64,000 nt of DNA from Eudoraea chungangensis (GTDB taxonomy: Bacteria; Bacteroidota; Bacteroidia; Flavobacteriales; Flavobacteriaceae): positions 434,001 through 498,000 of the forward strand of contig NZ_JARDUB010000003.1 in assembly GCF_029360665.1 (NCBI RefSeq). Reading direction: 5' to 3'. A program made the translations under genes and the position numbers. Shown here one piece after another: positions 1-9,011 of the stretch. The notes under the pieces are model-generated. The model made no database searches. It worked only from the letters and a program-made list of their open reading frames with translations, and was not told where the DNA came from. The stretch's first letter is position 1. Each line of letters starts with the position of its first letter.

Positions 1-76
1 CGTTTAGTTTGATAAAACCACTAATTATGAATAGCACCCCAACAAAGACTCTTGAAAAACCAACAATTAATCTCAT
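1..76 (-). CDS. DoxX-like membrane protein (partial, N-terminus only)
   Basis: This partial gene runs off the left edge; only the first 25 codons are inside. The ATG lies at 76-74 on the minus strand, 3 nt after the stop codon of the DUF1599 gene, so the two are probably co-transcribed. The peptide begins MRLIVGFSRVFVGVLFIISG and continues FIKLN, a hydrophobic segment ending in SGFIKLN. That is how the first helix of DoxX/BT_3928-type membrane proteins of Bacteroidota looks. Family membership is inferred from this short stretch only. Related proteins have four transmembrane helices, and their role here is unknown. Confidence 0.6.
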   Translation of the reverse strand, partial: MRLIVGFSRVFVGVLFIISGFIKLN

Positions 77-79
77 GCC

Positions 80-631
80 TTATTTTATTTCAGAAGTTTC
101 GTTTAACAAAATCATAGCAAAAATGGCATAATTAATCATGTCCTGATAATTTGCAGCTATACCCTCACTTACTAAGGTCTTTCCTTTGTTATCCTCAATT
201 TGTTTAACCCTTAGAAGTTTTTGAATTATTAAATCGGTAAGGGAATTCACCCGCATATCTCTCCAAGCTTCTCCATAGTCATGGTTTTTATTTTCCATTA
301 AGGTCTTGGTATCCAATGCATGTTTTTCATATAGCTGTAGGGCTTCTTTTAGATTAAGATCGGGTTCTTTGGCTATTCCTTTTTGCATTTGAATTAATGC
401 CATTATAGAATAATTAATAATCCCTATAAACTCTGCCTGCTCATCTTCCTGTATTTTTCTAACCTCATTTTCTTGTAGGCTGCGAATGCGCTGTGCTTTA
501 ATATAAATTTGATCGGTAAGAGACGGAAGTCTTAAGATTCGCCAAGCACTGCCATAATCAGCCATTTTTTTTTCAAAGAGGTCCTTGCACTTTTTGACTA
601 TGGCGTCATATTGTTCCGAAGTTTGCTGCAT
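80..631 (-). CDS. DUF1599 domain protein with internal duplication
   Basis: A soluble 183-residue protein. It holds two copies of the same ~75-residue module. Copy 1 (about 5-85) carries KMADYGSAWRILRLPSLTDQ and copy 2 (about 105-180) carries NHDYGEAWRDMRVNSLTDL; both end in an INYxIxAxI helix. This is the DUF1599 (nucleotide-modification-associated) architecture, whose biochemical role is not established. A fitting Bacteroidota -7 element sits upstream at 663-670. The gene is divergent from folP and directly precedes the DoxX-like gene, with a 3-nt gap. Length and two-domain layout look complete. Naming is confident, function is not known. Confidence 0.85.
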   Translation of the reverse strand: MQQTSEQYDAIVKKCKDLFEKKMADYGSAWRILRLPSLTDQIYIKAQRIRSLQENEVRKIQEDEQAEFIGIINYSIMALIQMQKGIAKEPDLNLKEALQLYEKHALDTKTLMENKNHDYGEAWRDMRVNSLTDLIIQKLLRVKQIEDNKGKTLVSEGIAANYQDMINYAIFAMILLNETSEIK

Positions 632-662
632 GAAAATAATTCTTAATTGCGTAAATTTCGCT

Positions 663-670
663 CAAAGATA
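663..670 (-). promoter_or_regulatory. Bacteroidota -7 promoter element for the DUF1599 gene
   Basis: On the minus strand this reads TATCTTTG, an exact match to the Bacteroidota consensus TAnnTTTG. It lies 32 nt upstream of the ATG at 631. No convincing -33 TTG box was found at the usual distance, so this rests on the -7 element and its position. Confidence 0.45.
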
Positions 671-741
671 TGAAAGCATCAAAGTTCGTGCATTAAAATT
701 GCTCCTCAAAATTAATCTGCACCTATAAGATTCGAAACAAT

Positions 742-1563
742 ATGACTCTAAACTGCAAAGGGAAATTAATAGATCTCAGTTCTCCAAAAGTAATGGGGAT
801 ATTAAATATTACTCCAGATTCTTTTTACGATGGCGGAAAATACAATTCCGATAAAAGTATTTTAGCCCGAGCTGAAAAGATGTTAATTGAAGGAGCAACC
901 TTTTTAGACTTGGGAGCCTATAGCTCAAGACCAGGAGCAAAAGATATAAGCGAAGATGAAGAACTTGGCCGCATAAAGCCAATCCTAAAACTAATTTTAG
1001 CTGAGTTTCCTGAGGCAATTATTTCAATTGATACTTTTAGAAGTAAGATAGCTGAATACTGTCTAGATCATGGAGCAGCCATAATTAATGATATATCCGG
1101 CGGTTCCTTAGATTCTAAAATGATGAATACTGTTGCCAAATATGGAGCCCCTTACATCCTGATGCATATGAAGGGTAATCCTCAGAATATGACGTCCAAA
1201 ACGGATTATACTAATATCCTGGAGGAAATGCTGTTCTATTTTTCCGAAAAACTAAGCGAGGGAGTAAAGCTTGGACTTAAGGATATAATCATAGATCCGG
1301 GATTTGGTTTTGCCAAAAATAAGGAGCAAAACTTTTATTTATTAGATTCACTTGATCTTTTTAAGGCCTTAGACCTTCCTGTACTAGTAGGTATTAGCAG
1401 AAAATCTATGGTTTATAAAACCCTGGATATAGAACCAGAAGATGCTTTAAACGGCTCAACCGCTCTCCATATGATTGCCTTGGCCAAAGGAGCCAATATT
1501 TTAAGGGTTCACGACGTTAAAGAAGCAGTACAGTGTGTAAAACTACACGTGGAACTCAAATAG
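742..1563 (+). CDS. folP: Dihydropteroate synthase
   Basis: FolP condenses 6-hydroxymethyl-7,8-dihydropterin pyrophosphate with p-aminobenzoate to give 7,8-dihydropteroate, in the cytoplasmic folate pathway; it is the sulfonamide target. The 273 residues form a complete TIM-barrel enzyme. The N-terminal family signature MGILNITPDSFYDGGKY is at about residues 18-34. Also visible are SIDTFRSKIAE, the IDPGFGFAKNKEQN loop near 190, and GISRKSM near 220. The start gives a family-typical N-terminus. cdaA follows 56 nt downstream in the same direction, and folE, another pterin gene, lies 17 kb away in this window. Confidence 0.96.
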   Translation: MTLNCKGKLIDLSSPKVMGILNITPDSFYDGGKYNSDKSILARAEKMLIEGATFLDLGAYSSRPGAKDISEDEELGRIKPILKLILAEFPEAIISIDTFRSKIAEYCLDHGAAIINDISGGSLDSKMMNTVAKYGAPYILMHMKGNPQNMTSKTDYTNILEEMLFYFSEKLSEGVKLGLKDIIIDPGFGFAKNKEQNFYLLDSLDLFKALDLPVLVGISRKSMVYKTLDIEPEDALNGSTALHMIALAKGANILRVHDVKEAVQCVKLHVELK

Positions 1564-1619
1564 AATATTGATAATTTTTTGTATGTCTATTTTTTCTAAT
1601 TTTACAAAAACACCAGGGA

Positions 1620-2402
1620 TTGGATTTTATAAGTTTTCTTGACTTCAAAGTAACAGATATAATAGATATCCTTCTTGTTGCTATTTTACTGTATTATATC
1701 TACAAACTTGTTCGTGGTACTGTAGCAATTAATATTTTTATTGGTATTGTAATTGTCTGGGGCTTTTGGAAGTTAACCCAATTGCTGGGTATGAAAATGA
1801 TCAGCAGCGTGGTGGGCGGTTTTATGTCGGTTGGTTTAATCGCACTTATTATCGTATTCCAGCAAGAAATTAGAAAATTTCTTCTCATGATTGGTTCTAC
1901 CAATTTTGCGAACAAACGAAATTTTGTAAAGCGGTTTAAATTTCTAAGACCACAAGATGATTCCCATTTAAATCTCGAGGCAGTATTGTTGGCCTGTGAG
2001 AAGATGGCCAAAAGTAAGACGGGAGCAATCTTGGTTTTTAAAAGGAGTAATTCGTTAGATTTTGTAAAAACTACTGGGGACAACATGAATGTTGAAATAA
2101 ACCAACCCATTATTGAGAGTATTTTTTATAAAAACAGTCCCTTACACGATGGGGCCGCCGTTATTGAAAACAATCATATTACGGCTACCAGGGTGATACT
2201 TCCCGTCTCTAACGAACGTAGTATACCCCTTAGATTTGGATTAAGGCATAGAGCGGCGGTTGGTATTACAGAAAGGACAGATGCAATAGCCTTAGTAGTT
2301 AGTGAAGAAACCGGATCTGTCTCGTATATTAAAAATGGTGAATTTGTGCTATTTAAAGATTACTCTGAATTATCACAGCTTATAAAAGACGATCTTATTT
2401 AA
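1620..2402 (+). CDS. cdaA: Diadenylate cyclase (CdaA/DisA_N family), TTG start
   Basis: This enzyme makes the second messenger cyclic di-AMP from two ATP. The 260 residues start with about three hydrophobic membrane segments (roughly 10-90), then the DisA_N cyclase domain (about 100-240). The catalytic motifs SPLHDGAAVIENN and LRHRAAVGITERTDA are both present. Translation must begin at TTG (1620): the downstream peptide MDFISFLDFK matches the expected short N-terminus ahead of the first helix, and no ATG is available before the membrane region. It follows folP by 56 nt, likely in one transcript. Its stop lies 18 nt from the end of the convergent ABC gene. Confidence 0.93.
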   Translation: MDFISFLDFKVTDIIDILLVAILLYYIYKLVRGTVAINIFIGIVIVWGFWKLTQLLGMKMISSVVGGFMSVGLIALIIVFQQEIRKFLLMIGSTNFANKRNFVKRFKFLRPQDDSHLNLEAVLLACEKMAKSKTGAILVFKRSNSLDFVKTTGDNMNVEINQPIIESIFYKNSPLHDGAAVIENNHITATRVILPVSNERSIPLRFGLRHRAAVGITERTDAIALVVSEETGSVSYIKNGEFVLFKDYSELSQLIKDDLI

Positions 2403-2420
2403 TTAAGAAATGTTAAGGTC

Positions 2421-4187
2421 TTAGACAACTTCTTCGGCCATAAATTGTGCCTCATAAAGTTTATTGTAATAGCCACCTTTTTTAAGCAAGTCTTTATGTG
2501 TGCCACTTTCAACAATTCTTCCGGCTTCCATTACCAAAATCTTATCAGCCTTTTTTACTGTTGCAAGTCTATGTGCAATTATGATCGAAGTTCGTCCTTT
2601 GGTAATTTTATCTGTGGCTTCCTGTATTAATTGTTCTGAATAGGTGTCTACGGAAGAGGTGGCCTCATCTAAAACTAATATACTGGGATTGCTTACATAT
2701 GCTCTTAAAAAAGCTATTAATTGTCGCTGTCCACTTGATAGCATGGTCCCTCTTTCCTTAACATTATACTGATACCCTCCTGGGAGGCTACTGATAAATT
2801 CATGCACGCCAATTTGTTTGGCCGCTTCTTCAATTTCATCAATACTAATGTTTGGGTCTCCAAGAGAAATATTATTGGCAATAGTGTCTGCAAACAAGAA
2901 TACATCTTGTAATACTACCGCTATATGCCTCCTTAAAGAAGTTAATTTATATGCCGCAATATTAACGTCGTCTATTTCTATTGCTCCTGAACTAATTTCA
3001 TAGAATCGGTTAAGAAGATTGATGATAGTGGATTTCCCCGCTCCTGTTGCTCCAACTATGGCCATGGTCTCTCCAGCCTTTACATCAAAAGAAATTCCAT
3101 GCAAGACTTCTTCATCCTCTAGGTATCCAAAATGGACATTCTTAAAAGAAATACTTCCCTCAACACTTTCCTTCCTTAACTCCCCTTTGTCTTCAATATG
3201 ACTTTCGGTATCTAAGATTTTAAACACTCTGTTGGCAGCTACCATCCCCATTTGAAGTGTATTAAACTTATCTGCAATTTGACGTAATGGTCTAAAAAGC
3301 ATTTCTATATAAAGAATAAAGGCGAAAATTGTTCCTGCAACATCAACCTCAATATTCATTATATTCTGTAATCCTCCATACCAGACTACCAAACCAATGG
3401 CTATAGAAGTTACTATTTCAGCTATGGGAAAGAAAAAAGAATTATACCATACGGTTTTTAACCAGGCATTCTGATGTTTCTCATTAATTTCTCGGAATTT
3501 TTCACTTTCAATTTTCTCTCGGGTAAAAAGCTGAACAATCTTCATCCCTGTAATGCGCTCCTGTACAAAAGAATTTAGACTAGAGACCTGAGCCCTGACT
3601 TCAATAAATGCAATTTTCATAGCCTGTTGAAACAGTCTTGTGGCGTATAGGATTACTGGTAATACTGCAAAAACAATTAGCGATAGCTTCCAATTCATGT
3701 AGATCATCATAGAAGCAGCTGCAAGCATCTTTAAAAGATCGGCAACTATTACAAAAAAACCTTGGCTAAAAATTTCCCCGATACGCTGCATGTCTGCCAC
3801 TGCTCTGGTAACCAGAACTCCAATAGAAGAATTGTCAAAATACTGCATTTTAAACCCCAGCATTCTTCGAAATAAATTTATTCTGATATCCCTAATTACA
3901 GATTCTCCCAACCAATTGGCATAGTAATTAAACAAAAGCTGGCATATTACCTGGCCAAGTAAAACCAGTAGCATCGTCAGAGATAGTTGTAATAACATCT
4001 CGGCATTGCTATCTTTTAAAGCTACATCGATTATGTCTCTTAAAATATAGGGAGTTAGAACGGCGAAAGTGGTTAAGAGCACGGCGGTTAACGCCACCAA
4101 AAAAAATGTAAGTCGGTAAGGCCCTGTATGTGCCATTACACGCTTAAACAATCTAAAATCAAAGGCTTTACCGGTGTCTTTATCCAT
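2421..4187 (-). CDS. ABC exporter, fused permease and ATPase (MsbA-like)
   Basis: A 588-residue half-transporter that should work as a homodimer in the inner membrane. Residues about 20-320 form a six-helix exporter-type membrane domain. The nucleotide-binding domain follows: Walker A GATGAGKST at 379-387, signature LSSGQRQ, Walker B ILVLDEATSSVD, and the H-loop IIAHRL. The substrate cannot be read from the sequence; lipid or multidrug export are the usual roles of this type. The start overlaps the end of truA by 8 nt (4180-4187), which suggests translational coupling. Confidence 0.9.
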   Translation of the reverse strand: MDKDTGKAFDFRLFKRVMAHTGPYRLTFFLVALTAVLLTTFAVLTPYILRDIIDVALKDSNAEMLLQLSLTMLLVLLGQVICQLLFNYYANWLGESVIRDIRINLFRRMLGFKMQYFDNSSIGVLVTRAVADMQRIGEIFSQGFFVIVADLLKMLAAASMMIYMNWKLSLIVFAVLPVILYATRLFQQAMKIAFIEVRAQVSSLNSFVQERITGMKIVQLFTREKIESEKFREINEKHQNAWLKTVWYNSFFFPIAEIVTSIAIGLVVWYGGLQNIMNIEVDVAGTIFAFILYIEMLFRPLRQIADKFNTLQMGMVAANRVFKILDTESHIEDKGELRKESVEGSISFKNVHFGYLEDEEVLHGISFDVKAGETMAIVGATGAGKSTIINLLNRFYEISSGAIEIDDVNIAAYKLTSLRRHIAVVLQDVFLFADTIANNISLGDPNISIDEIEEAAKQIGVHEFISSLPGGYQYNVKERGTMLSSGQRQLIAFLRAYVSNPSILVLDEATSSVDTYSEQLIQEATDKITKGRTSIIIAHRLATVKKADKILVMEAGRIVESGTHKDLLKKGGYYNKLYEAQFMAEEVV

Positions 4188-4932
4188 GGAAGTTGAGAAT
4201 CGTTTCCGGGTATTTTATTTTTGTCAAATATAATCCTTTTGCAGGCACTGATGGCCCAGCTTCTCTTCTATCTTTACTTTTTATAATAGTCTTAACATCT
4301 TCGGGACTTAATTTACCTCGTCCAACCTCTAATAGGGTTCCTACAATTGCTCTGACCATGTTTCTCAAAAAACGATCGGCCGTAATAGTGAAAATAAGCA
4401 GGTGTTCTTTTTGGGTCCAAAAGGCAGAATCTATTTTACAATTGAAAGTTTTTACATCTGTATTAGATTTTGAAAAACTCTGAAAATTTGTAAAATCTAA
4501 TAAAAAGGAGGCAGCAGTGTTCATCGCTTTTATGTCCAAAGTCTTATTTATATAAAAGCTATGTTCCTTTAGAAAGGGATCTTTATCTCGGACTACCCAA
4601 TACTCATAGGTTCGGCTTTTGGCGTCAAATCGTGCATGTGCCTTAGATGTAACCTTAAAAATAGACTGCACGGCTATATCCTCTGGAAGAAAGGCGTTAA
4701 GTCTAAATTCTAATTCTGACAGGGATACAATTTGATCAAATTCAAAATGTGCATACATTTCTTTTGCATGGACCCCGGCATCTGTTCTACCTGCGCCTAC
4801 CAATTCAATTTTATCACCCAATAAGGTACTAAGGGATTTTTCCAAGACTTCCTGCACGGTAATGGCATTTGGCTGTCGTTGCCACCCGTGATAGCCTTTG
4901 CCGAAGTATGAAAAAGTCATAAAATATCTCAC
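4180..4932 (-). CDS. truA: tRNA pseudouridine(38-40) synthase
   Basis: TruA converts uridines 38-40 in the anticodon arm of several tRNAs to pseudouridine. The 250-residue length is normal. The N-terminus MRYFMTFSYFGKGYHGWQRQ is typical. The catalytic aspartate lies in GAGRTDAGVHA (about residues 46-56), and the C-terminal half has the RFLRNMVRAIVGTLLEVGRG signature. It is the first gene of a two-gene leftward unit with the ABC exporter, which overlaps its last codons. A -7 element is found 26 nt upstream at 4958-4965. Confidence 0.96.
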   Translation of the reverse strand: MRYFMTFSYFGKGYHGWQRQPNAITVQEVLEKSLSTLLGDKIELVGAGRTDAGVHAKEMYAHFEFDQIVSLSELEFRLNAFLPEDIAVQSIFKVTSKAHARFDAKSRTYEYWVVRDKDPFLKEHSFYINKTLDIKAMNTAASFLLDFTNFQSFSKSNTDVKTFNCKIDSAFWTQKEHLLIFTITADRFLRNMVRAIVGTLLEVGRGKLSPEDVKTIIKSKDRREAGPSVPAKGLYLTKIKYPETILNFHG

Positions 4933-4957
4933 CTTATTACCCTATTTTTGTGTGCAT

Positions 4958-4965
4958 CAAATATA
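4958..4965 (-). promoter_or_regulatory. Bacteroidota -7 promoter element for truA
   Basis: The minus strand reads TATATTTG, an exact TAnnTTTG match, 26 nt before the truA ATG. It would drive truA and the overlapping ABC exporter gene. Confidence 0.45.
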
Positions 4966-5064
4966 GGCAAGTTAGCTCGCACGCAAAATCTTCAGATATA
5001 AGTCCCAAATTAGTACGCAAAACCAGACTTAGGAAATAATTGTTAAAGGTTATTTGCCTATAAA

Positions 5065-5571
5065 ATGTATAGTTTAATGACAAAAATCTTATTGCTATCA
5101 GACACCCATGGACACTTAGACAATACCATAATTAAATATGCGAAAAAAGCCGATGAAATATGGCATGCCGGAGATATTGGGACAATAGGAGTCGCTGATA
5201 AATTGGCAGCTATTAACCCTTTTAGAGCTGTCTTTGGAAATATAGATGATCATGTAATTCGCAAGGACTATCCTTTAGATCAAAAATTTCATTGTGAAAA
5301 CGTATCCGTATGGATGACACATATTGGTGGCTATCCAAATAGGTATAGTCCGAGAGTTAAATCTCTTATAAACAATGATACCCCAAAATTATTCATTTCA
5401 GGGCATTCACATATTCTAAAAGTGATGTGGGATAAAAAACTAAACCTATTGCACATGAATCCAGGAGCCTGTGGTAAAAAAGGATTTCATCAAATGCGAA
5501 CTATGCTTCAGTTCCATATAGACGGGGAAGAAATTAAAAATCTAGAAGTCATAGAATTAGGAAAAAGATAG
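5065..5571 (+). CDS. Calcineurin-like metallophosphoesterase (YfcE/MJ0936 type)
   Basis: A small (168-residue) cytoplasmic metallophosphoesterase. The metal-binding motifs of the family appear in order: DTHGH near the N-terminus, HAGDIG, GNIDDH, and GHSH near residue 113. YfcE/MJ0936-type enzymes hydrolyse simple phosphodiesters; the natural substrate here is unknown. Two in-frame starts are possible: ATG at 5065 or ATG at 5077. The second gives MTKILLLSDTHGH, the more usual N-terminus for the family. It is followed by a strong hairpin terminator. Confidence 0.88.
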   Translation: MYSLMTKILLLSDTHGHLDNTIIKYAKKADEIWHAGDIGTIGVADKLAAINPFRAVFGNIDDHVIRKDYPLDQKFHCENVSVWMTHIGGYPNRYSPRVKSLINNDTPKLFISGHSHILKVMWDKKLNLLHMNPGACGKKGFHQMRTMLQFHIDGEEIKNLEVIELGKR

Positions 5572-5612
5572 TAGTCTAACAAAACCTTATTACATTAATA
5601 TGAAAACGCAAA

Positions 5613-5638
5613 AAACCCGGGGAACAACCCCCGGGTTT
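5613..5638. terminator. Strong GC-rich hairpin between convergent genes
   Basis: A perfect 10-bp stem (AAACCCGGGG / CCCCGGGTTT) with a 6-nt loop lies between the phosphoesterase and DUF4293 genes. A-tracts and T-tracts on the flanks suit intrinsic termination, possibly in both directions. Confidence 0.85.
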
Positions 5639-5667
5639 AACGCACTAATACTACTAAGATGTTAGGT

Positions 5668-6078
5668 TTAACGTAAGCGATCAACAGATTTTACAAGATC
5701 TTCATCCTTCTTTATAGCCCTATTGGCAAGGACTAAAAAAACGATAGAAAATACAGGAATCAACATCCCAATACCCTTCTCAGAAATGACTATTTCTCCG
5801 GATAAATTTAGTGACCGGTAAACGAAAAATCCCAGTAAAAAAAGATTCAATAGAATATTAAGTCTGTTTACTACAAACTGATTTTTTCGATTTTTATATA
5901 AAAAAATACTTAGGATTGCTAAGCAAGAGGAAAGTAAAAATGCTCCTAAAAACATCAGATCACCCTGAGCATAAAAAACTATACCCTCCTCTGATTTCCA
6001 AAGACTAAAAACAAAAGGTAGCACCCCTGATATCAGGGCAACTACTAGTAAATATAAAGTTTGTATTCTCTGGATCAT
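5668..6078 (-). CDS. DUF4293 family membrane protein
   Basis: A 136-residue integral membrane protein. It has four hydrophobic segments: about 7-27, 40-60, 70-90 and 103-123. The N-terminus MIQRIQTLYLLVVALISGVL is characteristic of the DUF4293 family of Bacteroidota. The C-terminal tail is charged. The function is unknown. It stands divergently from rho, an arrangement I recall as common in this group. A -7 element is at 6101-6108. Confidence 0.85.
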   Translation of the reverse strand: MIQRIQTLYLLVVALISGVLPFVFSLWKSEEGIVFYAQGDLMFLGAFLLSSCLAILSIFLYKNRKNQFVVNRLNILLNLFLLGFFVYRSLNLSGEIVISEKGIGMLIPVFSIVFLVLANRAIKKDEDLVKSVDRLR

Positions 6079-6100
6079 CGCTCAAATTTCATAAGCAAGG

Positions 6101-6108
6101 CAAAAGTA
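6101..6108 (-). promoter_or_regulatory. Bacteroidota -7 promoter element for the DUF4293 gene
   Basis: The minus strand reads TACTTTTG, an exact TAnnTTTG match, 23 nt upstream of the ATG at 6078. Confidence 0.45.
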
Positions 6109-6395
6109 CATGCCTTTTGGATAAAATCCATAAGAATTTGAATTAAAATTTATGTACAAAACTCTAGGATATACGGAAAAAAATGTAGAAAATACTCGGT
6201 TTGAGTAGGTTATGAGAATACAGAGTTTGGCTCATGGCTAAATAAAACTTTAATATATCTCAATATGTTTAAAATAATTTGTATTATTGTCTCGTTATAT
6301 GTTATAGCACTTACCCTATGGGATTTCATTCCCAAGTAATACCCAAGATAACAATACACTTCATTTTCATACACTATTAATTTATTATATACTCA
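6109..6395 (+). other. Divergent intergenic region and probable rho leader
   Basis: About 290 bp of AT-rich sequence without a credible gene. It must hold the rho promoter, but no exact TAnnTTTG copy was found on the plus strand. A short inverted repeat (TGGGA, 6-nt spacer, TCCCA) lies at about 6320-6335. A long untranslated leader would fit the known autoregulation of rho in other bacteria, but that is inference. Confidence 0.3.
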
Positions 6396-8018
6396 ATGTT
6401 TGAGATTTCAGATTTAAAAGCCAAAAAGCTGCCTGAACTTCAGGATATTGCTAAGGACTTAAATGTACCTAAGTTTAAATCCTTAAAAAAATTAGATTTA
6501 GTATACCAAATACTTGATCTACAGGCAAGTAACCCTAAGGCTGTACAAGAAAAAACAGCTGCATTTTCGGCGCCAAAAACAGCTAAACCGGAGAGACCGG
6601 TTCGTAAACCAATCATAAAAGAGGAGGCAAAAACAGCTTCCCAAAAAGACACTTCTAAAGAGTCTATCAACAGACCTGAGGTGAAAAAAGCCAATCCGCG
6701 TCATCCTAAAACTTCCCAGCAAGTTAAAAAAGATAATGCACAGAATACAAACCAACAAAATAGAAATAATAACCAAAATTCTAATAATAATCACAATAAA
6801 GGGCAGTCCAATAAGAAGCCTCACCACAAAGGGGGGCAGGACAAAAAGAATAGTAACTTTGATAAAGACCTTAGAAACAAATACAAACAACCAGAATATG
6901 AGTTTGATAGTATAATTGAAAGCGAAGGTGTTTTAGACATCATGTCTGATGGTTATGGCTTCTTACGCTCTTCAGATTATAACTATTTGTCGTCTCCTGA
7001 TGATATTTATGTATCACAATCGCAGATTAGACTTTTTGGACTTAAAACTGGGGATACGGTTTTGGGTAATGTTAGACCTCCTAAAGAAGGAGAAAAATAC
7101 TTCCCTTTAATTAAAGTAAATAAAATTAATGGTTTGGATCCTCAAGTTGTTCGTGACAGAGTTTCTTTTGAGCATTTAACACCACTATTTCCCCAGGAGA
7201 AATTTAAGTTGGCAGAACGTCAAAGCAATTTGTCTACCAGGATAATTGATTTATTTTCTCCGATTGGGAAGGGTCAAAGAGGAATGATTGTTTCTCAACC
7301 CAAAACAGGGAAAACAATGTTATTAAAAGACATTGCAAATGCTATTGCTGCTAATCATCCTGAAGTATATCAAATAATACTACTAATAGATGAACGTCCA
7401 GAGGAGGTGACGGATATGCAAAGAAATGTTAGTGGAGAAGTTGTAGCTTCTACTTTCGACAAAGAAGCTACCGAGCATGTTAGGGTAGCCAATATTGTTT
7501 TAGAAAAAGCCAAAAGGCTTGTAGAATGCGGACATGACGTTGTAATACTCTTAGACTCTATAACTAGACTTGCCCGTGCATATAATACGGTTCAACCGGC
7601 TTCTGGAAAAGTATTAAGTGGTGGGGTAGATGCTAATGCCTTGCACAAACCAAAAAGATTTTTTGGGGCAGCTAGAAACATCGAAAACGGTGGTTCCTTA
7701 TCTATAATCGCTACAGCGCTTACTGAAACTGGTTCTAAGATGGATGAAGTTATCTTTGAAGAATTCAAAGGAACTGGAAATATGGAACTTCAATTGGATA
7801 GACGAATTAGTAATAGAAGGATTTTCCCTGCAATAGATCTAATTTCTTCGTCTACTCGACGCGACGATCTTCTTTTAGATGAAAACACCATTCAACGTAT
7901 GTGGATAATGCGCAAATATTTGGCAGACATGAATCCTGTTGAAGCCATGGAATTCATGGAACAGCGCATAAAACAAACCAAAAATAACGCAGAATTCTTA
8001 ATGACCATGAGTCAATAA
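6396..8018 (+). CDS. rho: Transcription termination factor Rho with disordered insert
   Basis: Rho is the hexameric RNA helicase that ends transcription. At 540 residues it is clearly longer than E. coli Rho (419). It has a SAP-like Rho_N domain (about 1-45), then an extra basic and Asn/Gln-rich low-complexity stretch (about 46-165, with runs such as [15 protein letters not shown]). The cold-shock-type RNA-binding domain follows (about 166-245) and then the ATPase with P-loop [10 protein letters not shown] (301-310), [13 protein letters not shown] and [14 protein letters not shown]. Bacteroidota Rho proteins commonly carry such inserts, and the one in Bacteroides thetaiotaomicron is reported to drive condensate formation. 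The gene is single, with its own terminator. Confidence 0.97.
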   Translation: MFEISDLKAKKLPELQDIAKDLNVPKFKSLKKLDLVYQILDLQASNPKAVQEKTAAFSAPKTAKPERPVRKPIIKEEAKTASQKDTSKESINRPEVKKANPRHPKTSQQVKKDNAQNTNQQNRNNNQNSNNNHNKGQSNKKPHHKGGQDKKNSNFDKDLRNKYKQPEYEFDSIIESEGVLDIMSDGYGFLRSSDYNYLSSPDDIYVSQSQIRLFGLKTGDTVLGNVRPPKEGEKYFPLIKVNKINGLDPQVVRDRVSFEHLTPLFPQEKFKLAERQSNLSTRIIDLFSPIGKGQRGMIVSQPKTGKTMLLKDIANAIAANHPEVYQIILLIDERPEEVTDMQRNVSGEVVASTFDKEATEHVRVANIVLEKAKRLVECGHDVVILLDSITRLARAYNTVQPASGKVLSGGVDANALHKPKRFFGAARNIENGGSLSIIATALTETGSKMDEVIFEEFKGTGNMELQLDRRISNRRIFPAIDLISSSTRRDDLLLDENTIQRMWIMRKYLADMNPVEAMEFMEQRIKQTKNNAEFLMTMSQ

Positions 8019-8035
8019 GTCTTCTTATTTTCAAA

Positions 8036-8068
8036 AAAAAACCCAATGAAGTTCTCATTGGGTTTTTT
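8036..8068 (+). terminator. Intrinsic terminator of rho
   Basis: The stem CCCAATGA / TCATTGGG (8042-8049 with 8055-8062) is extended by an A-tract and a T-tract. It has a 5-nt loop and a following T-rich run, 18 nt after the rho stop. Confidence 0.85.
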
Positions 8069-8193
8069 GGTTTTAGATGGTTTTATATCGAATTCTTAGG
8101 TGAATTTTTACATATAAAAGGAATAAATACTACATTTAAGTTAAAACAAAGCTTCCCCAAATTTTATTAAACCTATTCTTAAAACCTTAAGCC

Positions 8194-8925
8194 ATGCAAA
8201 AAACAATTAAAAAATCAAATTTCTTCATTAGTCTATGCATTATAGCCTTATTCTTTGTAGTTATAAGCTGTAAACAGGAAAGCACTAGTCCCAACACTAC
8301 TGAAAAGGCCATTGAAAGAGCAAGCGCACCAGAACAAATTGTAAGTCTGGAACAAGCACAAAGTATGTATGGCAACTATACGGAAAGAAGAGTACCCATT
8401 ATTCAACAATACGAGGATAAGTATTTAGAGGAAAAAATAATTGCCAACCAAGTAGAATCTCAACAAGACTCCTTTGTTGTTGCCAGATATATCTATTATG
8501 ACTATCAAACCATTAAGAATTATATAGCATATATTGAACAGGAAGCAGCGGACGCCAAAGTAGAAATCTCTTCTTTGCGTTTTTATCTTACGAATTATCC
8601 GGACAAAGAAAAATTCGACAATGGAAAGCCAATTATACATCCAAAACAAAACTCTATTCTAATTCTACCCGCCGTTAAAGCCGGTAAATCTGATTATGGG
8701 CTTTCTATTAACGTATTAGACAATGGCGAAAAAGTACCAATGTATTTGTCGGACGACTTAACACCTATTGATGCCAAAGAAATAGGAAGCCTGGACGAGG
8801 ATAGCAAAAATTACGCAAGCATGGCTCCGAGTATAAATAAAATTAGTTCTAAACCTTCTCTTTTTTCAGGGAGAAATAGTTTGTTTTTAAACGAGGGCGG
8901 ATCTTCACCGCCAAAGAATAACTAG
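8194..8925 (+). CDS. Lipoprotein of unknown function
   Basis: A 243-residue predicted lipoprotein. Residues 1-27 form a signal peptide ending in the lipobox VISC with Cys at about 28, followed by a Ser/Thr-rich linker. The rest is hydrophilic, with a predicted helix around 100-115 (YIEQEAADAKVEISS) followed by a mixed domain containing KPIIHPKQNSILILPA. I recognise no family. The next gene overlaps or nearly touches it (frame open from 8922), so it and the membrane protein are probably one unit. A short AT-rich stretch at about 8131-8138 (TACATTTA) is one base off the -7 consensus. Confidence 0.75.
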   Translation: MQKTIKKSNFFISLCIIALFFVVISCKQESTSPNTTEKAIERASAPEQIVSLEQAQSMYGNYTERRVPIIQQYEDKYLEEKIIANQVESQQDSFVVARYIYYDYQTIKNYIAYIEQEAADAKVEISSLRFYLTNYPDKEKFDNGKPIIHPKQNSILILPAVKAGKSDYGLSINVLDNGEKVPMYLSDDLTPIDAKEIGSLDEDSKNYASMAPSINKISSKPSLFSGRNSLFLNEGGSSPPKNN

Positions 8926-9011
8926 TAGAGATAAATACAAAAATAAAGAGTCTGGAATTAGTTAAAATATTACAAGAAAATTACTTTTTACCGCTATATG
9001 GTCTAGTTCTT

